Counted from the first letter of the stretch, positions 1 to 6,974 are shown. The stretch: 7,000 nucleotides of DNA from CAZAMT01 sp964486145 (GCA_964486145.1 CAZAMT010000217.1:1-7000); one strand, 5' to 3'. Numbers and translations: made by a program. The notes: a model not told the origin generated them from the sequence alone.

Positions 1-2781
1 ATGAAATTAAAAACTGGAATTTTATTCTTTTTTCTTTTCAATGTGTTCTCCTGTTTCGCGCAGGAAGAATATTTGAGCGACCGGGGCTGGTACTTGGAGT
101 ACAATTCTGTTTCGGAAGCTGGGAGAAAAAAAGCGCAGATAGACAGGAATTTTAACCATGGTCCGCTGGTCCTATGGGGTATTCCCTACGAAAATGGACT
201 GGGAATGCATGCCAACGGAAAAATAGTTTTTTCACTTCACGGCGAATACGAATGGTTTCTGGCTACCATAGGCATCGACGATGCGGCGGGGGAACAAGGG
301 TCGGCCGTTTTCAAGGTTTTGGGAGACGGGAACCAGTTATACGAAAGCCCGCTGATGACCGGCGGTTCTGGCATCGAAGATATCCGGTTAAATATAAAAA
401 AAATCGATATGCTCGAACTGCGCGTTGATGGCGGCGGCGACGTGGAAAATGATTTGGCCAATTGGGTGAATGCCCGGATATTGCCGGCAGAATTATCCGT
501 AAATTGGCAGTGGCTGGGAGAATACCAGGGATTCCATCAGGCCGTAAACCGTATTTATGTTGAATACCCGGAGCAAGATGTTTTACTGGAATTATGCACA
601 CCAAATATTGTCAGGATTCGTCATTCTGATAAAGAAAAAACGCATCTGAAATACCCTGCAAAATCTGTTGTTCGGGACCAGTGGGAAGCAGTGGATTACA
701 AATTGGAAGATTTGCCGGAGCATTTAATTGTTACTACCGATAGTCTCCGTCTAAAAATCAGTAAAAATCCATTTGATATTCAATTTACCGATAAAGAAGC
801 CGGTAAATTGCTGGCATCCCATCTTCCGGGAAAAAGCTACGGATATTCTGAAAACATGTCCACTGTCCGTTTTCAGATGGACGCATCCGGTGAGCAAGAA
901 GCGTTTTACGGAGGCGGCCTGCGGTTCGAACGCTTCAATCTTCGCGGAGCCACTATCCGGAACTGGGCAACGTATGTCAACCGTCCCCGTTCAACCGGAG
1001 AAATTGAAGTAACTATTCCACTTATCCTCAGCACAAACGGCTACGGCCTTTTCCTGGACAACAGCTTCGAAAGCCGCTTTATGTTTGGAAGCGAAACGCC
1101 GGATATCGTTGAGTATAAAACTTATGGTGGCGTAATGGACTACTATTTTATTGGCGGTTCGCTAAAACAAATCGTTGAAGATTATTACCGGCTGACAGGC
1201 CATTCCAACATGCCGCTGAAAAAGTCGCTCGGATTAAATTTCCGGGGAAGGTCAACAAGGAAAAATGCGGAATCAGGCAACCGGTGGGATGCTCAGCAAT
1301 TTGTGGCAGTCGCCGATGAATTCAGAAAGCGCAGTATCCCGATGGATGTAATCGCCACTGAACCGGGATGGTCAACGGACCATGGAAATTTATCCTGGGC
1401 AGATGAAGTATTTCCGAAGCCCGAAGAATGGGTCCAGGATTTAACTAGCTGCGGATTGCTGGTTAACCACTGGATTTATGGTCATGTGAGCCCTGCCGAC
1501 AGCGCCCTGTATGAAAATATGAAACCTTTTGCCGGCGAAGAAGGCTACCCGGATGTATTCAGTGAAAAAGGGATGGATATTTATTTCGAATTTCTGAAAA
1601 ATCACCATTTCGATGCGGGCATTTCCGGATTCAAGGAAGATTCACACGCCAACCGAATCAGGAAAGGGATGAAATTTCCCGGCGGAACTGTGGGAGAAGA
1701 ATTGCACAACAGTTATTGGTTTTACTGGCTCAGGGAAATTTATCAACGTTACCGGGCGGAATACGGAAAACGATACTACAGCCAAATGGCCGCCGGGTAC
1801 GCAGGTATGCAACGGTTTGCCCCCGCTATTTATGCCGACTACCTGCAAAACCTCGATAAAGTCAGCCAGGCCATGGCATCCACAGGATGGTACGGCCTCT
1901 TTTACAGCCCGGAAATCCAGGGGTATTACATCCCGGATGATGCACATTACATGCGCATGACGCAAATTACTGCGTTCAGCCCAATTATGATCCATAATGA
2001 ATGGATGGGGGGCGAACTGCCGTGGACGAAGCCGAAGCCGGTTTACCAAAATTACCTGAAGTACGTCCGGTTGCATTACCGGTTAATTCCATATTTGTAT
2101 TCATACATCTGGCAGCAACACAGGAATGGCGAATCAGCCATTCGTTCGCTTCCGCTGGAATTTCAGGAAGACAAAGAAACGCATAACATCGGAACGCAAT
2201 ACATGTACGGACGCAGTTTAATGGTGGTGCCGGTTTGGGATAAAAAATCCAATTTTACAAAACGGGACATTTATTTTCCGAAAGGACAAAAGTGGTATGA
2301 TTATGAAACAGGAGAAGTTTTTGAAGGTGGCACCTGGCTGAATGATAAGTCATTCCCCCTGAACAAATTGCCATTATATGTCCGTGGCGGGGCAATCATT
2401 CCGACCATGGAAGTTCCGGATTATATCGGGCAAAAGCCTTTGACAGAAATAACGTTAGATATTTATCCGGAAGGTACGAGCCGTTTTATTCTGTACGAAG
2501 ATGATGGTGAGACCTTCATGTATGAAAGGGAAAACTATTCGTTAACCAACATTCACTGCGAAAGACAAGAAATGCAAACGACAATTTCTATTTCAGCCCG
2601 CGAAGGGGATTATTCAGGAATGCCTGAAAACCGGATTTACCAGGTACGGATACACGGAGTTATACCTGGAAATGTAAATGTGGATGGAAATAATAAAGAT
2701 TATCAATTGGATCATAATGTCATCTTTTTCAAAGTTGAGGAAAGAGACGAAGGGAATCTTATCATCGTTGAGCATAAATAA
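1..2781 (+). CDS. Secreted GH31 family glycoside hydrolase with N-terminal NPCBM domain
   Basis: Predicted exported retaining alpha-glycosidase of 926 residues; the sugar specificity cannot be read from sequence. Residues 1-20 are a Sec signal peptide (K-rich start, FFFLF core, likely cleavage FA|QEE). Residues 23-163 match an NPCBM carbohydrate-binding domain (YLSD start, GLGMHANGKI, GIDDAAGEQGS, RVDGGGDVENDLANWVNA). A GH31 N-terminal beta-domain follows (about 185-395), then the TIM barrel (about 405-700) with EPGW at 454-457. The likely nucleophile is D547 in GFKEDSH and the likely acid/base is D613 in IYAD, by position against the family. The distal beta-domain holds PLYVRGGAIIP at 791-801, and a DUF5110-like region with ILYEDDGETF lies near 815-885. 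The length is normal for a multidomain GH31. The ATG at base 1 is favoured because the signal peptide follows directly, but no upstream DNA is visible. Family assignment is firm; alpha-glucosidase, xylosidase, galactosidase or another activity is open. Confidence 0.95.
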   Translation: MKLKTGILFFFLFNVFSCFAQEEYLSDRGWYLEYNSVSEAGRKKAQIDRNFNHGPLVLWGIPYENGLGMHANGKIVFSLHGEYEWFLATIGIDDAAGEQGSAVFKVLGDGNQLYESPLMTGGSGIEDIRLNIKKIDMLELRVDGGGDVENDLANWVNARILPAELSVNWQWLGEYQGFHQAVNRIYVEYPEQDVLLELCTPNIVRIRHSDKEKTHLKYPAKSVVRDQWEAVDYKLEDLPEHLIVTTDSLRLKISKNPFDIQFTDKEAGKLLASHLPGKSYGYSENMSTVRFQMDASGEQEAFYGGGLRFERFNLRGATIRNWATYVNRPRSTGEIEVTIPLILSTNGYGLFLDNSFESRFMFGSETPDIVEYKTYGGVMDYYFIGGSLKQIVEDYYRLTGHSNMPLKKSLGLNFRGRSTRKNAESGNRWDAQQFVAVADEFRKRSIPMDVIATEPGWSTDHGNLSWADEVFPKPEEWVQDLTSCGLLVNHWIYGHVSPADSALYENMKPFAGEEGYPDVFSEKGMDIYFEFLKNHHFDAGISGFKEDSHANRIRKGMKFPGGTVGEELHNSYWFYWLREIYQRYRAEYGKRYYSQMAAGYAGMQRFAPAIYADYLQNLDKVSQAMASTGWYGLFYSPEIQGYYIPDDAHYMRMTQITAFSPIMIHNEWMGGELPWTKPKPVYQNYLKYVRLHYRLIPYLYSYIWQQHRNGESAIRSLPLEFQEDKETHNIGTQYMYGRSLMVVPVWDKKSNFTKRDIYFPKGQKWYDYETGEVFEGGTWLNDKSFPLNKLPLYVRGGAIIPTMEVPDYIGQKPLTEITLDIYPEGTSRFILYEDDGETFMYERENYSLTNIHCERQEMQTTISISAREGDYSGMPENRIYQVRIHGVIPGNVNVDGNNKDYQLDHNVIFFKVEERDEGNLIIVEHK

Positions 2782-2963
2782 AAATGGTTCAAAACTGTTA
2801 CTTAAAAAAGTAAAAATAAAAATTAGGAAAAGTAATGTAATTTGTTTATATTCTGATTGTTAAATAAATAATACATGAACAAAAAACATCACTTTCAGGA
2901 TGAAAAATACAAAGAAAACATTAAACGACCAATCAAAAATTGTTAAGGCTTCAATCAAAATTT
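2782..2963. other. AT-rich intergenic stretch after the GH31 gene
   Basis: No intact gene, RNA or clear terminator is visible here. A 22-codon frame on the plus strand (2900-2965, beginning MKNTKKTLND and ending KASIKI before TAG) has a protein-like, lysine-rich start. It might be the remaining N-terminus of the decayed gene whose C-terminus follows in another frame, but that is a guess. A 6-bp AT-only hairpin at 2798-2813 is too weak to call a terminator. No exact TAnnTTTG promoter element was found. Confidence 0.5.
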
Positions 2964-3143
2964 AGAATTGAGCCAAGGAGTTTAAAAGAAGAGGCCTCAC
3001 ACATCGCCTTTGGAAGCATACGCGTGGAGCTGGTTTTTATGGTGCTGGGACAAGCCGCCGGGCTTGCAGCCTCAATGGCATTGAAGAACGATCTCACACT
3101 TCATCAATTTAAAGGACCGCAGATAAAAGCAGAAATAAAATGA
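2964..3143 (+). pseudogene. C-terminal remnant of an FAD-dependent oxidoreductase
   Basis: The frame ending at TGA 3141-3143 encodes a short piece with ASHIAFGSIRVELVFMVLGQ followed by AAGLAASMALK. This is the conserved C-terminal signature of secreted FAD-dependent oxidoreductases of the PF12831 type (usual form: SASHIA(Y/F)GSIRMEPVFMVLGQSA). These proteins are usually several hundred residues with an N-terminal FAD-binding GxGxxG, and none of that is present. The upstream piece RIEPRSLKE resembles the family's PRR.EC segment, which normally lies some 10-15 residues before SASH; here it directly abuts ASH, so an internal deletion is likely as well as loss of the N-terminus. The frame opens after a stop at 2922-2924 and has only a TTG (2940) as possible start. 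It is most likely non-functional. Family membership is seen from motif; the deletion history is inference. Confidence 0.75.
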
Positions 3144-3260
3144 CGGATTCTCAAAAAGTGATCCCGCCATGCACAAAAAAACTATTTCTTCTCACAAAAG
3201 GATGATTGCCGCTTACGGATTAATTTTTGTACAGCCTTAAAACTATTGTAAATGGTGTTT
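3144..3260. other. Short spacer between the pseudogene and the Yip1 gene 3' end
   Basis: Only very short frames occur (for example 3169-3240, 23 codons on the plus strand) and none resembles a known family. The two flanking reading frames converge here. A loose inverted repeat (TTAAAAC near 3237 with GTTTTTAA near 3257) could help termination of the minus-strand gene, but the stem is short and AT-only, so no terminator is called. Confidence 0.4.
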
Positions 3261-3965
3261 TTAATCATTCTTTTCTTCCAGTTCTTTGGCAGCCTCTTCA
3301 AGGACTTTTTCTCCTTCATCCTGGTTCCGTTCCATTTGCCTTTCTATGTGGCTGCCACCCTCCTTCATAAAAGTGCGGGTAGCCTGCCTGGTAACAGCAA
3401 AGATCAGGGAAAATAAAACCATAATCCCCCCCAGTACCAGACCAAGTACTTTGGCTGTCTGTTGTTTGCCTTTGAGTGCATGTATCAAACCAAAATAGAG
3501 CATGTAAATAGCGTACAGGTTGACACCCAGACTAATAATGGTATTCAGCCAGTAGTGGATCCCTCCAAAAATATTGAGGAAGGAAGAGATGGGCATAACA
3601 ACCATCAACGAAACCGCAACCCTCATGTTGGCCTCATACTCGTTATTGCCTGAAGAAATGGATGACAGAATCAGCACGATAAGTCCCCCGATAAAAGCTC
3701 CGATCACTGCCCCAATGATGGTAAAGAAAAAAGCAGCAATTCCAACACCTCCTGCCAGAAAGCCTCCTGCTGCGCTCCCTATTTTAAAAAGACTCCATAT
3801 CATGGTGAAAAAACCCGATATGGCACCATAGATAAGTGCCTTAATGATGGGCTCACCAAGACCACCCGTAGTTTCCATTCGCATAAAATACTCCTTCGGG
3901 TTTACCAATACCTCCCTGGAGTCGTTGATAAACTGCTGAAAGTCGAATCCTTTGTTTTCGCTCAT
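3261..3965 (-). CDS. Yip1 family multi-pass inner-membrane protein
   Basis: Predicted integral membrane protein of 234 residues. A short soluble N-terminus (1-37) contains VNPKEYFMRM, like the 'nP..yf..m' lead-in of bacterial Yip1-domain proteins. About five hydrophobic segments follow: 38-60, 66-84, 86-102, 114-134 and 140-163, with a final one near 171-191. The second and third are glycine-rich with GxxxG-like spacing (GGFLAGGVG, GAVIGAFIGG), which suggests tight helix packing. The tail from 192 is hydrophilic, rich in E, K and R (ERQMERNQDEGEKVLEEAAKELEE), and likely a short cytoplasmic helix or coiled coil. The role of bacterial Yip1 proteins is poorly defined, so none is assigned. The gene is transcribed against its neighbours and is probably monocistronic. 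No strong Shine-Dalgarno site precedes the ATG (upstream AAAAAATTTATAGTT), as is common in Bacteroidota. Nothing looks broken. Confidence 0.85.
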   Translation of the reverse strand: MSENKGFDFQQFINDSREVLVNPKEYFMRMETTGGLGEPIIKALIYGAISGFFTMIWSLFKIGSAAGGFLAGGVGIAAFFFTIIGAVIGAFIGGLIVLILSSISSGNNEYEANMRVAVSLMVVMPISSFLNIFGGIHYWLNTIISLGVNLYAIYMLYFGLIHALKGKQQTAKVLGLVLGGIMVLFSLIFAVTRQATRTFMKEGGSHIERQMERNQDEGEKVLEEAAKELEEKND

Positions 3966-4223
3966 AACTATAAATTTTTTAGGTTAAAATCATTTGCATT
4001 CACGCCGTTAATTTGCTGAGAAACGGTTTCAAAGCTAAACAAAAAGGCTGTTTTAACCAATAAAAGTTAATAAATAAGTTATGAGTCCGACATGGCAATG
4101 CCTTCTGATGAAAGGACACAAAAGAATTCCAGCAGAATTTCTAACCTGAACAGGATCTTACTTTCGCTCCTTCACCAGCTTTCTCAAATGTTGGAGGCCA
4201 TCGTTGTCGATCAAGGTTACCAG
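3966..4223. other. Non-coding stretch upstream of the Yip1 gene
   Basis: Apart from the minus-strand promoter at 4030-4060, I see no intact gene. A plus-strand frame at 4092-4292 has arginine- and serine-rich composition with no family resemblance; it runs antisense to the remnant at 4224-4555 and looks like a shadow. On the minus strand, the 21 codons after the stop at 4224 (4223-4161, beginning LVTLIDNDGLQHL) read like protein and may be continued remnant sequence. Confidence 0.45.
4030..4060 (-). promoter_or_regulatory. Bacteroidota-type sigma-ABfr promoter for the Yip1 gene
   Basis: On the minus strand, TTG (4060-4058) is followed by a 20-nt spacer and TAGCTTTG (4037-4030). This matches the known Bacteroidota consensus of a -33 TTG/TTTG and a -7 TAnnTTTG. 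Transcription would start near 4023, leaving an AT-rich leader of roughly 58 nt before the ATG at 3965. The match is exact at the -7 element; the call rests on pattern and position only. Confidence 0.6.
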
Positions 4224-4555
4224 TTAGATGCCCCTGGGCAATCCCGGACAAGGATCGCCACCCCCTGTAACAGAAATGGCCGTGATCTTTAGTTTGGCCT
4301 CTTCGCTGAAGGTATCGGAAAAGCTGCAGTAAGCATGCCAGACCAGATGATGCAACTCACTTGGCTGTAAAGGGCCGTTTAAACTATCCACATAGGCAGC
4401 GTTTAAGGGATTATAGGTCTGCCCGTTGTCAAGACTGGCCTCGAGATAAATAGTATAGGAATAAATCGGATATTGCTATTACCGGTAAAGGTAAGTTCAA
4501 CGAAAATGCCTTTGGCGGAATAAAAGAGTGGCGACCAAACCAGAAACCTGCACAA
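4224..4555 (-). pseudogene. Frameshifted remnant of an exported Bacteroidota protein (FISUMP-associated type)
   Basis: The minus strand reads as one protein split over two frames. Bases 4555 to about 4476 give FYSAKGIFVELTFTGNSN. The frame then shifts, and 4475-4224 is an open 83-residue stretch without any start codon: YPIYSYTIYLEASLDNGQTY, then later HHLVWHAY, EEAKLKITAISVT and GGGDPCPGLP before TAA. The pattern 'v.(L/V).(F/Y).l.g' plus 'S.D.G.T(F/Y)' plus 'h.(I/V)W' plus 'k.(K/R)I.A' is typical of a beta-sandwich module in exported Bacteroidota proteins. CPGLP commonly sits at the junction just before a FISUMP domain (TVTDIDGN.Y). A single indel at about 4470-4480 explains the shift. A possible hydrophobic leader starts at ATG 4598 (MQVNSLCLNFAVLLIVQVSG), in the frame of the downstream part. 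The start, the C-terminal domain and frame continuity are all lost. The family name is tentative; that this is decayed coding sequence is well supported. Confidence 0.6.
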
Positions 4556-4799
4556 TTAAAAGCACGGCAAAATTTAGACAAAGAGAATTAACCTGCATTA
4601 TTCGTAGTTGATAACTATTTGTATTTTCCTAATTCGCGAAAATCAGGACAGGCAGTTGAACAGAATCGCTCAATTTGGGCAGGTATTTTTCATATCCAAT
4701 TTTTAATACATTAACTTTCATTAAAAAAAATTATATTTAATGATTGAAAACATTTTATTGAAATGAATTTATATTATTAAAGCTAAAACATCAATCATT
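4556..4799. other. AT-rich upstream region of the oxidoreductase operon
   Basis: No plus-strand gene is present. The region must hold the promoter of the 4800-6974 gene pair, but I find no exact TAnnTTTG element. The last 80 bases are very AT-rich. They contain a direct repeat of ATTGAAA (4744-4750 and 4757-4763, 13-nt period) and the left arm of an inverted repeat described separately. A 30-residue minus-strand frame (4721-4629, beginning MKVNVLKIGY) is protein-like but too short to assign. Confidence 0.45.
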
Positions 4800-4800
4800 A
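4738..4800. repeat. Perfect 10-bp inverted repeat ending on the start codon
   Basis: TAATGATTGA (4738-4747) and TCAATCATTA (4791-4800) are exact reverse complements separated by 43 bases. The last A of the right arm is the A of the ATG at 4800. In the mRNA the arms could pair and occlude the translation start; in DNA they could be half-sites for a dimeric regulator, although the spacing is wide. No G+C clamp exists (2 GC pairs of 10), so the RNA stem would be weak. Confidence 0.5.
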
Positions 4801-6257
4801 TGAAACGAAGAGATTTTGTAAGAAACATTGGCACATCAGGACTTGCCCTAACTGTGATTCCCAGTGCTGCCGTATCCGGGCTTGGACATACCGCACCCAG
4901 CGACAAATTAAACATCGCAGGAATCGGTATTGGTGGAAAAGGCAAAGTAAACCTGCGAAACATGGTCGATCAAAACATTGTTGCACTTTGTGATTGCGAC
5001 TATGACTATGCCGATAAGGTATTTAAAACCTACCCGAAAGCAAAAAAATACATGGATTACCGGGAAATGCTGGATAAACAAAAGGATATTGAAGCCGTGG
5101 TTATCGCCACACCTGACCATACACATGCGCTCCAGGCTGCGGCTGCCATGGAACTCGGCAAGCATGTATACCTTCAAAAACCACTCACCCACTCGGTTTG
5201 GGAATCACGTCATCTAACCGAATTAGCTCAAAAAACAGGTGTTGTAACGCAAATGGGTAACGAGGGTCACTCCGGCGATACCGTTTACGAAGTTGCAGAA
5301 GTCGTGCAAAGCGGATGCCTCGGAACCATCAGAGAAGCCCATGTGTGGACCAACCGGCCCATCTGGCGCCAGGGAATGCCTAAACCACCGGAAGAAGTGA
5401 AGGTACCCGATACCCTGGATTGGGATCTGTTTATTGGCCCTGCAAAAATGCGACCCTATAATCCGGAATATCATCCCTGGATATGGCGCGGATGGTGGGA
5501 TTATGGAACAGGTGCATTGGGTGACATGGGCTGCCACCTGCTTGACGTTCCCAACTATGCACTTAAGTTAGGTCATCCGATAGCATTCCAGGCAAGCTCC
5601 TCCCTCGTAAATACAGAGAGCGCTCCGGTTTCAGCCAAAGTAAGTTATAAATTCCCGGCACGAAAAAACTTATCCTATCTCGCCTTACCCGAACTGGAAT
5701 TAATATGGTACGATGGCGGCCTGATGCCTTCCCGCCCCTATGATCTACCCAATGACGCCCCGATGAATCCCGGTGGCGGCTTTATGTTTATTGGATCCGA
5801 AGCTACCCTGATTGCTGAATCTTATGGCAATAAATGGAAAGTTTATAAAAACGGGGAGGAAATAATTCCACAAACCAGGGTAACCTTGGAACGAATTCCG
5901 GATCACCCAAAAGGCGGTGGAAGACACGAAATGCATTTCGTTGAATGCTGTAAAACCGGGGGGAAACCCGCATCGAATTTTGATTACGCAGGTCCGTTCA
6001 ATGAAATGGTTGTCATGGGTAACCTGGCTGTTCGCATGCAGTCACTGCAAAAAACACTGTTATGGGACAGCGAAAACATGAGGATCACGAATATCGGTGC
6101 AAATGAAAAATTGCGTACAGCAAAATTACTTCCGTTCTCCGAAGATATTGTCACCCGAAAAGTTGAGCGTGAAGCAAAAAAATGGATAGAATGGAATGCC
6201 CTTGAAATGTCCAAAGAATGGATCAAGCATGAATATCACAATGGATATAGTTTATAA
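4800..6257 (+). CDS. Tat-exported Gfo/Idh/MocA family NAD-dependent oxidoreductase
   Basis: Predicted NAD(P)-dependent sugar oxidoreductase of 485 residues acting outside the cytoplasm, with cofactor probably retained after Tat export in folded form. The N-terminus KRRDF plus a moderately hydrophobic stretch to about residue 30 is the twin-arginine signal typical of this Bacteroidota subgroup. The Rossmann domain (about 37-155) has GIGIGGKG at 41-48, ATPDHTH at 103-109 and QKPLTH at 126-131. K127 is the family's EKP lysine, with Q replacing E as is usual in exported members. The C-terminal alpha/beta domain has GDMGCHLLD at 241-249, where H246 is the likely catalytic-region histidine, and ends in the characteristic NGYSL tail. 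Length is normal. ATG 4800 is chosen because the Tat motif starts at codon 2; no Shine-Dalgarno site is evident. The DUF1080 gene 27 bases downstream on the same strand suggests an operon for oxidation of a glycoside at C3. The substrate is unknown. Confidence 0.92.
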   Translation: MKRRDFVRNIGTSGLALTVIPSAAVSGLGHTAPSDKLNIAGIGIGGKGKVNLRNMVDQNIVALCDCDYDYADKVFKTYPKAKKYMDYREMLDKQKDIEAVVIATPDHTHALQAAAAMELGKHVYLQKPLTHSVWESRHLTELAQKTGVVTQMGNEGHSGDTVYEVAEVVQSGCLGTIREAHVWTNRPIWRQGMPKPPEEVKVPDTLDWDLFIGPAKMRPYNPEYHPWIWRGWWDYGTGALGDMGCHLLDVPNYALKLGHPIAFQASSSLVNTESAPVSAKVSYKFPARKNLSYLALPELELIWYDGGLMPSRPYDLPNDAPMNPGGGFMFIGSEATLIAESYGNKWKVYKNGEEIIPQTRVTLERIPDHPKGGGRHEMHFVECCKTGGKPASNFDYAGPFNEMVVMGNLAVRMQSLQKTLLWDSENMRITNIGANEKLRTAKLLPFSEDIVTRKVEREAKKWIEWNALEMSKEWIKHEYHNGYSL

Positions 6258-6284
6258 ATAATAATAACCTAAACGAATGGATCG

Positions 6285-6974
6285 ATGAAAAAAATACTTC
6301 TGATTTCAACAATTCTGTTTTTCTTTTTATCAGCTCAATCACAGGAACAAGACAACACCTTAACCCCTGAAGAATTTGCTGCCGGGTGGGAATTACTTTT
6401 TGATGGCGAGACGCTAAACGGATGGAAAGCATATAACGGCGATGAACCTCAAACCTGGTCTGTGAATGACAATGCAATCTATTGCGATGGTTCCAAAGGA
6501 GGAGATGACATCCTGACCAGGGAAGCTTTTGCTGATTTTGATTTAAAATTTCATTGGAAAATTGAAGAAAATGGCAATAGTGGCGTTATCTACAGGGTAA
6601 GGGAAGGAAAGCAATGGAAAAGACCCTATCTTACAGGCCCCGAATTTCAGGTATTTGATGATCCGGGAAAAGTTAACAAAAACTCTACCGGTTCGTTCTA
6701 CGATGTTTATGCCCCATCAAAAGATACCAAAGTAAACCCGGCTATGCAATGGAATTCAGGCAGAATCCGAATATCCAAAGGACTGGTTACGCATTGGGTT
6801 AATGGAATTATGGTTCTGCAATGTCAACTCCATTCTGAAGATTATAATGCCAGGGTAGCTGAATCAAAATGGAAAAACAATCCGTTTTTCGGCAAATCAC
6901 CTTTTGGGCATATTGATTTTCAAAATCACGGATCAAAGATTTGGTACAAAAATATAAAGATCAGGAAACTTTAG
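6285..6974 (+). CDS. Secreted DUF1080 / 3-keto-disaccharide hydrolase family protein
   Basis: Predicted exported protein of 229 residues with a Sec signal peptide (MKKILLISTILFFFLSAQSQ, cleavage near residue 18-20). The rest is a single PF06439 domain, a concanavalin/laminin-G-like beta-sandwich. Signatures are LFDGETLNGW (38-47), ENGNSGVIYR (95-104), GPEFQVFDD (118-126), TGSFYDVY (135-142) and GHIDFQNHGS with WYKNIKI near the end (208-226). Members act on 3-keto-glycosides, releasing the aglycone or second sugar after a partner oxidoreductase has made the ketone. The gene follows the Gfo/Idh/MocA gene by 27 bases with no promoter between, which fits that two-step pathway. The length is that of a stand-alone domain, and the frame is complete, ending 26 bases before the window edge. 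Family is firm; exact substrate and lyase-versus-hydrolase chemistry are not visible. A downstream epimerase or further oxidoreductase could lie beyond the window. Confidence 0.93.
   Translation: MKKILLISTILFFFLSAQSQEQDNTLTPEEFAAGWELLFDGETLNGWKAYNGDEPQTWSVNDNAIYCDGSKGGDDILTREAFADFDLKFHWKIEENGNSGVIYRVREGKQWKRPYLTGPEFQVFDDPGKVNKNSTGSFYDVYAPSKDTKVNPAMQWNSGRIRISKGLVTHWVNGIMVLQCQLHSEDYNARVAESKWKNNPFFGKSPFGHIDFQNHGSKIWYKNIKIRKL

Noticed and set aside
43..54. Lipobox (VFSC at residues 15-18) in the GH31 signal peptide
   Set aside because: The residue at -2 (F) is atypical and a better signal peptidase I site (CFA|QEE) follows directly, so a lipoprotein is not favoured.
1642..2076. 144-codon open frame on the minus strand inside the GH31 gene
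   Set aside because: It is antisense to the conserved catalytic domain, has no family resemblance, and is explained by the codon bias of the sense gene.
2798..2813. Hairpin TTACTT-AAAA-AAGTAA after the GH31 gene as a terminator
   Set aside because: The stem is only 6 bp with a single G-C pair, and it is not followed by a T-run; it would not be stable.
2940..3143. Intact small gene starting at TTG 2940
   Set aside because: The content is the tail of a much larger enzyme family, and the start is a rare codon without supporting signals; decay is the simpler reading.
4092..4292. 66-codon plus-strand frame in the intergenic region
   Set aside because: No recognisable domain, and it overlaps the minus-strand remnant, whose translation is far more protein-like.
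4629..4721. 30-residue minus-strand peptide beginning MKVNVLKIGY
   Set aside because: Protein-like composition but no recognised family, no ribosome binding site and no conservation evidence; it could be chance in AT-rich DNA or a piece of the nearby remnant.
5223..5537. 104-codon minus-strand frame inside the oxidoreductase gene
   Set aside because: It is a shadow of a well-conserved Gfo/Idh/MocA coding sequence and shows no start signal or family features.
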